Below, piece by piece: positions 53,308-61,579 of a stretch of 64,000 bases of DNA (positions are counted from its first letter, which is position 1; every line of letters begins with the position of its first letter). Position numbers and translations under genes: made by a program. Source of the DNA: Pedobacter africanus. GTDB taxonomy: Bacteria > Bacteroidota > Bacteroidia > Sphingobacteriales > Sphingobacteriaceae. The stretch lies in assembly GCF_900176535.1 (NCBI RefSeq), contig NZ_FWXT01000001.1:1054001-1118000 (forward strand). Reading direction: 5' to 3'. The notes beneath the pieces are model-generated. The model was not told the origin of the DNA. It ran no database searches and saw only the letters and a list, made by a program, of their open reading frames with translations.

Positions 53308-54209
53308 AACTTTTCCCCCACTCTTAGTTTTGCACTTCTTGCCCTGCTGTTCCGCTCCAGCTCCGCCGCATCAGCAACAATCGCTTTCCTGGTCACCGCC
53401 TTAAAAGGTTTCTGCTCATTGCCAAAAAAATCCTTCTCCACTTCCCCCCTGAATTTCCCTTTGGCAATAAAATTCTTAACCGGCCTGTCCTCCAGCGAAT
53501 GATAAGACATCACCACCAATCGTCCGCCCGGCCTGATCACCTCTGCCGTCTGGCTCAGAAAATCCTCCAGCACCTGCATTTCAGCATTCACCTCAATCCG
53601 CAAGGCCTGAAAAACCTGCGCCATATATTTATGCTCTTTTCCTTTCGGGATATGTGCCGCGGCCACTGCCTTAAAATCTGCAAGCGTCAAAACCGGCCGA
53701 TCAAGCCTTCCGGTCACCACAGCCTTAGCGAGCGATTTTGCATTTTTAACCTCTCCATAAATGCCGAAAATTTTATGCAGCTGATCTTCAGTGTAGGTAT
53801 TCAGCACATCCGCAGCAGTCAGCTTACCCTGCTTGTCCATACGCATATCCAGCGCCGCATCAAACCTGGTAGAAAACCCACGTTCAGGTTCATTAAACTG
53901 GTGCGAAGAAACACCCAGATCGGCCAGAATACCATCTACAGCTTTATAACCCAGCAAACGCAGGTTATTTTTAAGAAAAGCGAAGTTCTGATCTACAAAA
54001 TGGAAACGCGGATCATCAATCCTGTTCCTCTGGGCATCCGGATCCTGATCAAAGGCAATCAGCACACCATCTTTTCCTAAATTTTTAAGTATCTCCCTCG
54101 AATGCCCGCCGCCCCCAAAAGTAACATCTACATAAACACCATCAGGCTTGATATTCAAACCATCAATACATTCTTGCAACAGCACAGGAACATGGTAATT
54201 ATTTTCCAT
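53304..54209 (-). CDS. rsmH: 16S rRNA m4C1402 methyltransferase
   Basis: The 301-residue enzyme methylates N4 of C1402 in the 30S P site. YHVPVLLQECIDGL is the typical start, VDVTFGGGGHSREIL the SAM loop, ILADLGVSSHQF the catalytic-type motif, and DMRMDKQGKLTAADVLN and VMSYHSLEDRPVKNF are family signatures. It overlaps mraZ by 11 nt and ftsL by 4 nt, the classical dcw order. Confidence 0.97.
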   Translation of the reverse strand: MENNYHVPVLLQECIDGLNIKPDGVYVDVTFGGGGHSREILKNLGKDGVLIAFDQDPDAQRNRIDDPRFHFVDQNFAFLKNNLRLLGYKAVDGILADLGVSSHQFNEPERGFSTRFDAALDMRMDKQGKLTAADVLNTYTEDQLHKIFGIYGEVKNAKSLAKAVVTGRLDRPVLTLADFKAVAAAHIPKGKEHKYMAQVFQALRIEVNAEMQVLEDFLSQTAEVIRPGGRLVVMSYHSLEDRPVKNFIAKGKFRGEVEKDFFGNEQKPFKAVTRKAIVADAAELERNSRARSAKLRVGEKL

Positions 54210-54672
54210 CTTCCCCCCTGTTTTTATTTCCCATTACTTCCTGCGCAAGGAAGGCAAAATTTTCCGGCTCTTTATCAAACAAAGCTTCGTAAGCTTTTTT
54301 AGACCACACCTCCACTTTATCAAACTGACAGGCCAGCACCAGATCATCACTGATCTCGATACCTGCAGACTCCAGCAAGGACTTTGGTAAATTCACCCTC
54401 CCGGTAGCATCCAAAGCCAGATGCGTCGCACCGCGGGTAAAATATCTGATAAACTCTCTTGTTTTTGGTTCGTACTGATTCAGTTTACTCAACTCCTCCA
54501 CTATCCCTTCCCACACTTTCCTGGGATAAATCACCAGGTGTTTCTCAAAACCCCGGTTAATCACAAGTCCCTCAGTCTCAACATTAGGCAATTGTTTCTT
54601 CAGATTCGAAGGAACCATAAGGCGGCCTTTCGCATCCAATTTACAATCAAATTCTCCTAACAGCTGAATCAT
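54199..54672 (-). CDS. mraZ: Transcriptional regulator MraZ
   Basis: The 157-residue protein has two tandem AbrB-like modules with the conserved DxxGR motifs: DAKGRLMVPSNL (about 12-23) and DATGRVNLPKSL (about 90-101). MraZ forms a ring and represses the dcw promoter by binding short direct repeats. Three such repeats with 10-bp spacing lie 43-69 bp upstream of its ATG, so autoregulation of the whole cluster is likely. It is the first gene of the dcw operon. Confidence 0.96.
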   Translation of the reverse strand: MIQLLGEFDCKLDAKGRLMVPSNLKKQLPNVETEGLVINRGFEKHLVIYPRKVWEGIVEELSKLNQYEPKTREFIRYFTRGATHLALDATGRVNLPKSLLESAGIEISDDLVLACQFDKVEVWSKKAYEALFDKEPENFAFLAQEVMGNKNRGEDGK

Positions 54673-54715
54673 TTTTATACGTACACTTTTTATGTAGTGT
54701 AAAAATAGATATTTC

Positions 54716-54741
54716 TACCACTTTTTACCACATTCTACCAC
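54716..54741 (-). promoter_or_regulatory. mraZ: Probable MraZ operator: three GTGGTA repeats at 10-bp spacing
   Basis: On the minus strand GTGGTA occurs three times (plus-strand TACCAC at 54716-54721, 54726-54731 and 54736-54741), exactly one helical turn apart, 44 to 69 bp upstream of mraZ. Known MraZ boxes are TGGGN-type direct repeats with 5-nt spacers, which this pattern copies with T in place of G. The match in spacing and position makes the call strong; binding is untested. Confidence 0.8.
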
Positions 54742-54823
54742 AAAAAATTATCAACATATTTCATACCAGTATTTTTCTGCCCTAACGCTATCAAAAACAC
54801 AGAAAATCCGGTGGTAAACAAAA

Positions 54824-54853
54824 ACAGGCGTTTCGCAAAAACGAAACGCCTGT
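54824..54853 (-). terminator. Terminator downstream of pgk
   Basis: A perfect 12-bp stem (arms ACAGGCGTTTCG and CGAAACGCCTGT) with a 6-nt loop is followed by TTTTG on minus. It insulates pgk from the dcw promoter region. Confidence 0.9.
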
Positions 54854-54873
54854 CCTAAAAATTATTTTTTTTC

Positions 54874-56067
54874 TTAGTCATTAATTGCCTTAACACCAGG
54901 CAACTCCTTCCCTTCCATGTACTCCAGCAACGCGCCCCCACCTGTAGAAACATAACTCACCTTATCTTCCAGGTTAAACTTCGCAATTGCCGCAGCAGAA
55001 TCGCCGCCGCCAATCAGCGAGAAAGCGCCATTGTTTTGTGTTGCAGCTACCACAGCCTCTGCAACAGCACGTGTTCCCTGCTCAAAATTAGCCATCTCAA
55101 AAACACCCATAGGGCCATTCCACAACAAGGTTTTCGAATTTGCTATGACCTCCGAAAACAACTTCACTGTTTTCGGGCCGATATCCAGCCCCATCCAGTT
55201 CGCCGGGATCTTGCCGGTATCTACAGTATCTTTACTGGCTTCATTGTCAAACTTATCTGCAATCACGGTGTCCAAAGGCAAATACAAATTCACACCTTTA
55301 GCCTTCGCTTTTTCCATCAGCTCCAGGCACAAGGCCATCCGGTCTTCCTCCAGCAGCGAAGTACCGATCTCTCCACCTTGTGCTTTTGCAAATGTATAAG
55401 CCATACCACCGCCAATGATCAGGTTATCCACCTTCTCCAGTAAACTTTCAATCAGCAGGATCTTATCCGATACTTTCGCACCACCCATGATAGCCGTAAA
55501 AGGTTTATCGGCGCCATGGTTTACTTTCTCTGCATTTTTCAGCTCTTCCGCCATCAGGTAGCCAAAATATTTGTTTTCCGGGAAGAACTCCGCAATGACC
55601 GCTGTTGAAGCATGTGCCCGGTGCGCCGTACCAAAAGCATCGTTCACATATACATTCCCCAGTTTAGATAATTTCTCTGCAAAGCCCCTGTCACCCTGCT
55701 CTTCTTCTTTATAAAAGCGCAGGTTTTCCAGCAGTAAAACCTGGCCTGACATCAGGTTCTTTGCCTTTTCTACCGCCTCAGCACCAATACAATCGTTGGC
55801 AAATTTCACCTCCAGGTCAAGCATCCTCGATAGGTCGCCCAAAATGTGCTTTAACGAATATTTATCTTCAGGGCCTCCTTTTGGCCGCCCAAGGTGCGAC
55901 ATCAGGATCACTGCCCCTCCGTCGTTCAATATCTTATTAATAGTAGGCAATGCAGCACGCATCCTTTTATCATCGGTAATGTTAAAGTCTGCATCCAGGG
56001 GCACATTAAAATCTACCCTGATTAAAGCTTTCTTATCTTTGAAATTGCATTGATCTATTGTTTTCAT
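54874..56067 (-). CDS. pgk: Phosphoglycerate kinase
   Basis: The 397-residue glycolytic enzyme makes ATP and 3-phosphoglycerate from 1,3-bisphosphoglycerate. ALIRVDFNVPLD (14-25), the substrate motif ILMSHLGRPKGG (about 55-66), and the C-terminal WNGPMGVFEMANFEQGT and LIGGGDSAAAI (nucleotide loop) are all standard. It follows the GNAT and second GAPDH genes, so GAPDH and PGK catalyse consecutive steps from one transcript. A terminator follows. Confidence 0.97.
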   Translation of the reverse strand: MKTIDQCNFKDKKALIRVDFNVPLDADFNITDDKRMRAALPTINKILNDGGAVILMSHLGRPKGGPEDKYSLKHILGDLSRMLDLEVKFANDCIGAEAVEKAKNLMSGQVLLLENLRFYKEEEQGDRGFAEKLSKLGNVYVNDAFGTAHRAHASTAVIAEFFPENKYFGYLMAEELKNAEKVNHGADKPFTAIMGGAKVSDKILLIESLLEKVDNLIIGGGMAYTFAKAQGGEIGTSLLEEDRMALCLELMEKAKAKGVNLYLPLDTVIADKFDNEASKDTVDTGKIPANWMGLDIGPKTVKLFSEVIANSKTLLWNGPMGVFEMANFEQGTRAVAEAVVAATQNNGAFSLIGGGDSAAAIAKFNLEDKVSYVSTGGGALLEYMEGKELPGVKAIND

Positions 56068-56109
56068 TCTTTTTTGTTTTATACTAATGGTTTGGTTGTG
56101 TGACTACAG

Positions 56110-56541
56110 CTACTCAATGACACTGATCATTTTAAAATGCGGACCTATACCAGGCACTTCAAATTCCTCCGAAATGACTTCAAAATCCAGCTTTTTATAA
56201 AACTGAACAGCAGCACTTCGCGCATCGCACCAAATATAAGAAGCATTAACAGATCTCAGCTCATTAATTGCAAATTTTATCAGCTCAGATCCATAGCCCC
56301 TGCCCGAAAATTCCGGATCAGTAGCCATGCCACGCAGCCGGAAACCACCTGCTCCGCGCCCGGGGTATTCCTCCGAAAAAAAAGTTGCAACAGACACAAC
56401 CCGTCCTTCTGCAAGGTATCCCAAATGAAAAGCACCGGCAATTTCATCTGCAGGAAATACACACTGGTCCAGGGGCGCTCCTTTTCTCAGCACCAGGCTT
56501 CTCAAGGGAAGCACTTCGGCAGCACTAATGTATTTAACCAT
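56110..56541 (-). CDS. GNAT-family N-acetyltransferase
   Basis: I choose ATG 56541 (MVKYISAAEVLPL), which overlaps the GAPDH stop by 8 nt; an upstream start at 56613 would overlap GAPDH by about 80 nt. The 143-residue product has the GNAT core: acetyl-CoA loop segment LRGMATDPEFSGRGYGSELIKFAI with RGYGSE as motif A, then IWCDARSAAVQFYKKLDFEVISEEF as motif B. The substrate is unknown. Its place between gapA and pgk could be chance, or could indicate acetylation of glycolytic enzymes; there is no direct evidence for the latter. Confidence 0.85.
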   Translation of the reverse strand: MVKYISAAEVLPLRSLVLRKGAPLDQCVFPADEIAGAFHLGYLAEGRVVSVATFFSEEYPGRGAGGFRLRGMATDPEFSGRGYGSELIKFAINELRSVNASYIWCDARSAAVQFYKKLDFEVISEEFEVPGIGPHFKMISVIE

Positions 56542-57538
56542 GATGCTGACTGATTTTCCCAACCAGATCCGCCAGTCTGGATGAATAACCCGATTCGTTG
56601 TCATACCAGCCAACCACCTTTACCAGGTCGCCAACTATAGAGGTCAGTTGTGCATCAAATATACAGGAATGCGGATCATCAAGGATATCCACCGAAACAA
56701 TCGGGTCTTCTGTATAGCTCACAATTCCTTTCATCTCATTTTCAGCAGCCTGCTTAAATGCCGCATTGATCTCCTCCCTGGTCGTTTGCGTTTTCAGGAT
56801 ACAGGTAAAGTCTGTTAGCGATCCGTTCAATACCGGAACCCTGATCCCGGCCCCGCCAAGCTTGCCTTCCAGCTGGGGAAAAATATTGGTAATTGCCTTT
56901 GCCGCCCCCGTACTTGTAGGTATAATAGATGCCGAAGCTGCCCTGGCCCGTCTCAGGTCCTTATGCGGCGAATCGTGCAGGTTCTGGTCGCCCGTCATGG
57001 AATGGACAGTAGTGATATAACCATCTAAAATCCCCCAGTTATCATCCAGTATCTTTACCATCGGCGCCACATTATTCGTCGTACACGAAGCGTTCGACAA
57101 TACCGGCGCAGTTAAATCTATTTCATGATCGTTTACACCCAGCACAACCATCGGCACATCCCTATCTGCAGAGGGGGCCGAAATCAGCACCTGCTTTGCA
57201 CCAGCCTTTAAATGGAGCGCTGCTCCGGCCCTGGCGGTAAAACGGCCGGTAGATTCCAGTACCAGGTCAATCCCCAGCGCTGCCCAGGGCAATTCCTCCG
57301 GTTGAGCCTTACCATATACCAGAATTTCTTTTCCATTAACGATCAGTGCATTTGCGGTATGGCTCACCTCTCCTTTAAAGCCCCGGTGAACGGTATCGTA
57401 CTTAAAAAGATGGGCCAGGGTAGCCGGATCCCCCAGGTCGTTTATAGCTACTACATTGATGTTTTTTTCAATCGCAGTCCGCAAAAAAGTACGGCCTATT
57501 CTTCCAAAACCATTAATCGCTAATTTCATTTTGCTCAT
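56534..57538 (-). CDS. gap2: Glyceraldehyde-3-phosphate dehydrogenase, second copy
   Basis: The 334-residue protein has the Rossmann motif INGFGRIGR (8-16), active-site Cys152 in SNASCTTNNVAP and the base in TTVHSMTGDQNL. The DSPHKDLRRARAA stretch places it with the Bacillus GapA-like branch, distinct from the 5229-6230 copy (WRGGRGG type). A dual role as glycolytic/gluconeogenic pair is a common reason for two GAPDHs; cofactor preference cannot be read reliably. A TACTTTTG -7 element (57552-57559) lies 13 nt upstream. It heads the GAPDH-GNAT-pgk unit. Confidence 0.95.
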   Translation of the reverse strand: MSKMKLAINGFGRIGRTFLRTAIEKNINVVAINDLGDPATLAHLFKYDTVHRGFKGEVSHTANALIVNGKEILVYGKAQPEELPWAALGIDLVLESTGRFTARAGAALHLKAGAKQVLISAPSADRDVPMVVLGVNDHEIDLTAPVLSNASCTTNNVAPMVKILDDNWGILDGYITTVHSMTGDQNLHDSPHKDLRRARAASASIIPTSTGAAKAITNIFPQLEGKLGGAGIRVPVLNGSLTDFTCILKTQTTREEINAAFKQAAENEMKGIVSYTEDPIVSVDILDDPHSCIFDAQLTSIVGDLVKVVGWYDNESGYSSRLADLVGKISQHHG

Positions 57539-57551
57539 TCTAAATATGGCG

Positions 57552-57559
57552 CAAAAGTA
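57552..57559 (-). promoter_or_regulatory. Promoter -7 element (TACTTTTG) of the gap2-pgk unit
   Basis: An exact TAnnTTTG match on the minus strand lies 13 nt before the GAPDH ATG. No TTG -33 was seen at 18-21 bp. Confidence 0.5.
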
Positions 57560-57652
57560 CCTATATTCTTTTAGGTAGCGGTAGTAAAAAACGTCATAAT
57601 GTTATCAAATGACAAAATACACCTGGGTTTGTCATGATGCCCAACAGGAAGG

Positions 57653-59233
57653 CTATTGAAATTTTCCTTCTTTATTCAACAATTGAAAGTAACGGTCCAG
57701 ATTGGTACCCAGCGACTCTTCAAAAGCAGCCTTCAGATCAGCAGGCTGCGGGTGCTTACCGCTCCATAGTTTAAAGTAGTGTTTAAAGGCGGCATCCATC
57801 TTATCCCTTCCAACCCCGCTCTCCAGCACGTACAGCCACAGGGCCGCTTTCAGATAAGAGGCTGTGCTGTAATCGTCAGAAGAGGTAAATTTATCCGAAG
57901 GCACATCGATAGCCGATTTCATCGGGATCCCGCTTAAAGCACCATAAATGGCATTCAGGAACTTATCCGGAGGCAAAGCCCGCACCTCTACCGGAATTGC
58001 ATCTCCGAAGATGGAATTCGACCTGTATTTTTCAGCCTCATACCTGAACTGGAAATAAGTGTTCAATCCTTCATCCTGCCAGGCATGCTGTCTTTCGTTG
58101 CTGCCCAGCATGCTCATAAACCAGTTGTGCCCTACTTCATGTGCAATTACCGCATCCAGCGATTCCTTTTTGGCATCCGGACTCGTGATCAGCGTAATGG
58201 TAGGATACTCCATGCCACCGCTCGAATTATTTTTTGGCCCTTCAACCACCTGTACCACCGGATATTCGTAATCCCCTATCCACTTGCTGTAACTTTTCAC
58301 CGCATCCTTTGCATAGTCAACACTGTAATTCCACAATGTACTGTCCTTGTTGTGGTAATAAGTAAAGGCATCTACAACCTTACCCGATGCCAGCTTTGCC
58401 GTATCGTACTGGATCACAAAATCCTTATCGGCAAACCAGGCAAAATCCGGTACATTGTGCATCTTATAGTTCAGCTTCTTTATACCCTTTTTGTTCTTTG
58501 CCGCATACAATACAGGCTTTGCAGCCCTGTTCGCTGCATTTTTTGCCCCTATCCTTTTATACTCAGCAAGTTCATCTGCATTCTGCAAAACACCCGTAGC
58601 CCCAACTACATAGTCGGCCGGCACGGTAATGTTCACATTAAAAGAGGCATAATCACTATAATATTCGCCCATATCCAGGTAAGGGAACTCATGCCAGCCG
58701 TTTTTATCAAACACTGCAGGCTTCGGATACCACTGGCAAACCATAAATTCCCCATCGGCAAAACCCGACCTCGAGAAATACGATGGCAACTTCACCTTAA
58801 AATCTGTACTGATCTTTACGGAATCGCCCGGTTTTAAGGGCGAAGCCAGCTTTACCTTTATAATATCTATATAATCCGGGTTGGGATGCGGGGCTGTCAG
58901 CGCAACTTTCCCATTTACCTTAAAATTCAAACCTTCAATACTTCCTGGTGTATATTTGTCCAGCTTTCCTGCCCTTGCAGTATCATTTTTCAACTGTTTA
59001 AACAAGGCTGTATTTTCATTTTTATAGGCATTGGGCCAGATATGAAACCAGATAAAATCGAGACTGGAAGGGGAATTGTTTTTATACGTTACCGTTTCAA
59101 ATCCCCTGAGTGATTTTTCCTGGTCGTTCAAGACCACATCAATGTCATACCTTACCTGCTGCTGCCAGTATTTTTCCTGTCCAAAAACAATCGTACTGAT
59201 GCATACGAAAACGAGGGTCAAAATGTTCTTCAT
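57653..59233 (-). CDS. M1-family zinc aminopeptidase, secreted
   Basis: I start at ATG 59233 (MKNILTLVFVC), which gives a clean signal peptide ending VFGQ (about residue 19) and sits 5 nt from a promoter; a start at 59251 would add six residues. The 526-residue protein has the M1 N-terminal beta domain, the GGMEYP substrate motif and the zinc site HEVGHNW (about 365-371), with the third ligand in QDEGLNTYF. It lacks the long C-terminal helical domain of larger M1 enzymes. It probably trims peptides in the periplasm. Confidence 0.9.
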   Translation of the reverse strand: MKNILTLVFVCISTIVFGQEKYWQQQVRYDIDVVLNDQEKSLRGFETVTYKNNSPSSLDFIWFHIWPNAYKNENTALFKQLKNDTARAGKLDKYTPGSIEGLNFKVNGKVALTAPHPNPDYIDIIKVKLASPLKPGDSVKISTDFKVKLPSYFSRSGFADGEFMVCQWYPKPAVFDKNGWHEFPYLDMGEYYSDYASFNVNITVPADYVVGATGVLQNADELAEYKRIGAKNAANRAAKPVLYAAKNKKGIKKLNYKMHNVPDFAWFADKDFVIQYDTAKLASGKVVDAFTYYHNKDSTLWNYSVDYAKDAVKSYSKWIGDYEYPVVQVVEGPKNNSSGGMEYPTITLITSPDAKKESLDAVIAHEVGHNWFMSMLGSNERQHAWQDEGLNTYFQFRYEAEKYRSNSIFGDAIPVEVRALPPDKFLNAIYGALSGIPMKSAIDVPSDKFTSSDDYSTASYLKAALWLYVLESGVGRDKMDAAFKHYFKLWSGKHPQPADLKAAFEESLGTNLDRYFQLLNKEGKFQ

Positions 59234-59238
59234 GGTGC

Positions 59239-59267
59239 GAAAGATAATCATTTTAATGCTTTTTCAA
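59239..59267 (-). promoter_or_regulatory. Promoter of the M1 peptidase gene (TTG-N18-TATCTTTC)
   Basis: On minus, TTG (59267-59265) lies 18 bp from TATCTTTC (59246-59239), one base off TAnnTTTG. The element ends 5 nt before the ATG, implying a very short or absent leader. Confidence 0.5.
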
Positions 59268-59326
59268 AACCTATTGCAGTGCTATGGTGTTCTTAAGCTA
59301 CAACAGAACCATTATAAAACTACCGT

Positions 59327-59452
59327 ATGAAAACGCCTAAATCAAAAACAGAAAAAGCAGAAGTAGCGGATCAGAAAAAGCCTAAAGGGGCCGAACCGGA
59401 AAATGCAACTTCAGCAAAAGATGCAAAAAAAGTAAAGACCACAAAAAAATAA
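59327..59452 (+). CDS. 41-residue Lys-rich hypothetical protein
   Basis: The small ORF encodes a protein with about 15 Lys, plus Glu, Ala, Thr and Pro (begins MKTPKSKTEKAEVAD, ends VKTTKK). It is likely disordered and has no hydrophobic core. It lies 7 nt before a second small charged protein gene, an arrangement that supports both being real. Similar Lys/Ala-rich micro-proteins may bind nucleic acid. I do not recognise the family. Confidence 0.55.
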   Translation: MKTPKSKTEKAEVADQKKPKGAEPENATSAKDAKKVKTTKK

Positions 59453-59459
59453 CCCAGCC

Positions 59460-59672
59460 ATGAAAAAGCCAAAAGCCGCAGAAAACCGTCCCGAGAATGC
59501 AACACTGTTAAAAAAACACGAACACCCGGATGGAATAGACAATTGGAACGACCGCCTGGACCAGAACCTGGAAACCGAACACGAGGGAAACGAGCTGGCC
59601 GACGAACATGCCCGTGATTATTCAGAAAAATATGGCAGTGGCGATCAATCTGATGAAAACAAGGACAGTTAG
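59460..59672 (+). CDS. 70-residue acidic hypothetical protein
   Basis: The protein is rich in Glu, Asp, Asn, Lys and His (e.g. HEHPDGIDNWNDRLDQNLE, ELADEHARDYSEKYGSG) with no hydrophobic segment. It is probably cytosolic and partly disordered. It follows the Lys-rich 41-residue gene by 7 nt, so a basic/acidic pair may be co-expressed. Its last bases overlap the convergent helicase stop (TTAG). Short proteins with a DNWNDRLD-type segment occur in Bacteroidota as unannotated genes; no function is proposed. Confidence 0.7.
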   Translation: MKKPKAAENRPENATLLKKHEHPDGIDNWNDRLDQNLETEHEGNELADEHARDYSEKYGSGDQSDENKDS

Positions 59673-61579
59673 TCCAGCTCCGCGAACTCCCATGCACTCT
59701 GGTACGCATTGATCTGCTCTGCATAGGCAATAAAATCTGCATAAAAGGGCAGACGGCAAAGTGTGGCACTGTCGCCTATAACCACCAGCTTTTTTCTGGC
59801 CCTGGTCATGGCCACGTTCATCCTGCGGATATCAGCCAGGAAGCCTATTGTCCCTTCATGGTTGCTCCTCGTCATCCCGATATAGACAATGTCCCTTTCC
59901 TGCCCCTGGAAACTGTCTATCGTATTCACCGAAATTTTATGGGCATATTCCTGCAGTACAGGATGAGCTTCCAGCATTGCTTTCAACACCTGAACCTGCT
60001 GTTTATAAGGGGAGATCACTGCTACCGTAGGAAAATCCCCGGCCGTATAGCTGGCAGCAAGCTGTCCGACCAGCAAATTGAGGTGCTTCACTAAAAAGCC
60101 GGCTTCATCGGGATTCGTTGTGCTGGTGCCTTCTGTTTTTTCCTCAAAACTACAGCCGGCGGTATCCACAAAAGCCAATGCGCTATTTTCCCCTATAAGC
60201 AAATGTCCGGCAACAGAACCATGGGCTTTCAACCTGTTCTGATAAAATACATTTGATGAATACTGCATGATCTGCTGATGCATCCGGTATTGCTCCTCCA
60301 GTAAGACCACAGCTTCGGGATGAAGTGCCTGACATTTTTCCAGCAGGGTTGTACTTAAACCGGCCCTGGCGGCTTCATTTGACTTTATGGTTGGTGGCAG
60401 CTGGCAGTGGTCGCCCGCAAGCACGAGCTTCTGCCCTTTCAGCAGGGGAATCCAGCAGGCAGGTTCCAATGCCTGCCCGGCCTCATCTATCACCACTGTC
60501 CCAAATTTTCTGTCACGTACAGTATAATGACCTGCACCCACCAGGGTTGCAGTAATCACCTGCGCTTTATCCATCAGGTCATCCGCAATGTACTGCTCAG
60601 TGTCTGCCACCTCTTTCATCAGCTTATGTGCTTCATCAAAAAGGGCTTTGCGCTGTTCCTTTTCTGCCCTGCCAAAATTTCTTTTGTATTTATGGGCCAT
60701 ATGTTTATACTCGGCTGCCTGCTTTTTCAGGGCCTTTACAGCCTTCATGCCATCATGAGCAGTCATTTTCCCATCCAATGTAAGGGAAAAAAGTTTTTCC
60801 GACACCCTTGCCGGATTGCCGATCCTCAACACCCCCAGTCCCTCGTCGGCCAGCTTTTCAGTTAGCAGGTCCACTGCTGTATTGCTGGGTGCCACCACCA
60901 GCAGCTGCTGTCCGTCCTGCTTAGATAAAGCCTTAATGGCCTGCACCAGGGTAGTGGTCTTACCGGTTCCGGGCGGGCCATGCACAATGGCCAGCTCCCG
61001 GGCCGCAACAATACGGTCTACCGCCTGCTGCTGCATTTCGTTTAAACGGGGGATAACGTATCCGGGAGCAAGCTCGGTAAAAGCAGGCTTCATGTTGCCC
61101 AGCAGCACTTTCAGCAAACTGCTTTCCAGTCCCTGATCTACCAGGGCCGATGCACGCTTCAGGGCGCCCTGCATCTCGTCGTAGCTGTTGTTGTCAAACA
61201 ACACATCTACACCAAGTTTGCCATCCCTGGCCCAGTCGGGCAGTTCATCTGTACGCAAAGTCAGTTTCAGGCGGTTACCGCCCTGGTAGGCAATCGTCCC
61301 CTCCAGCCGGTCATTCTTAGGATCATGGTTCGAAAACAGTACTGCCGGTATGCCAAACCTCAGCTGGTGCGGCAGCTCCTGATGTGTAGTCCGTTCCAGC
61401 TCTACGGTCAGGTAATCGCCCCGGCTCATTTCGGTCCCGCGTATGGCAACGGGGTACCAGCTCAGTCCATTCGCCCTGCGTTCTGCAACAGATAAGGTTT
61501 CCGTTTGCCTGATGTATGCATTCAGGTCTTCTTCCCGCTCGGTTTTAAGCAGCTCGAGTAACTTTTTAAAATAAGGCAT
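59669..61579 (-). CDS. Superfamily 1 helicase, IGHMBP2/DNA2-like
   Basis: I start at ATG 61579, which shares its last base with the upstream stop (TGATG); a GTG at 61588 is the alternative. The 636-residue SF1B helicase has Walker A GPPGTGKTTTLVQAI (about 201-215), Walker B VVIDEAGQALEP, motif III LAGDHCQLPPTIKS, and motifs IV-VI EEQYRMHQQIM, TIDSFQGQERDIVYIGMTRS and NVAMTRARKKLVVIGD. An N-terminal OB-like region precedes it. It probably acts on RNA or DNA in repair or R-loop handling, as inferred from the family. Confidence 0.92.
   Translation of the reverse strand: MPYFKKLLELLKTEREEDLNAYIRQTETLSVAERRANGLSWYPVAIRGTEMSRGDYLTVELERTTHQELPHQLRFGIPAVLFSNHDPKNDRLEGTIAYQGGNRLKLTLRTDELPDWARDGKLGVDVLFDNNSYDEMQGALKRASALVDQGLESSLLKVLLGNMKPAFTELAPGYVIPRLNEMQQQAVDRIVAARELAIVHGPPGTGKTTTLVQAIKALSKQDGQQLLVVAPSNTAVDLLTEKLADEGLGVLRIGNPARVSEKLFSLTLDGKMTAHDGMKAVKALKKQAAEYKHMAHKYKRNFGRAEKEQRKALFDEAHKLMKEVADTEQYIADDLMDKAQVITATLVGAGHYTVRDRKFGTVVIDEAGQALEPACWIPLLKGQKLVLAGDHCQLPPTIKSNEAARAGLSTTLLEKCQALHPEAVVLLEEQYRMHQQIMQYSSNVFYQNRLKAHGSVAGHLLIGENSALAFVDTAGCSFEEKTEGTSTTNPDEAGFLVKHLNLLVGQLAASYTAGDFPTVAVISPYKQQVQVLKAMLEAHPVLQEYAHKISVNTIDSFQGQERDIVYIGMTRSNHEGTIGFLADIRRMNVAMTRARKKLVVIGDSATLCRLPFYADFIAYAEQINAYQSAWEFAELD

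Noticed and set aside
58085..58837. 250-codon plus-strand frame antisense to the M1 peptidase
   Set aside because: It covers the HEVGH region of a convincing peptidase and has Cys/Ile/His-rich nonsense composition.
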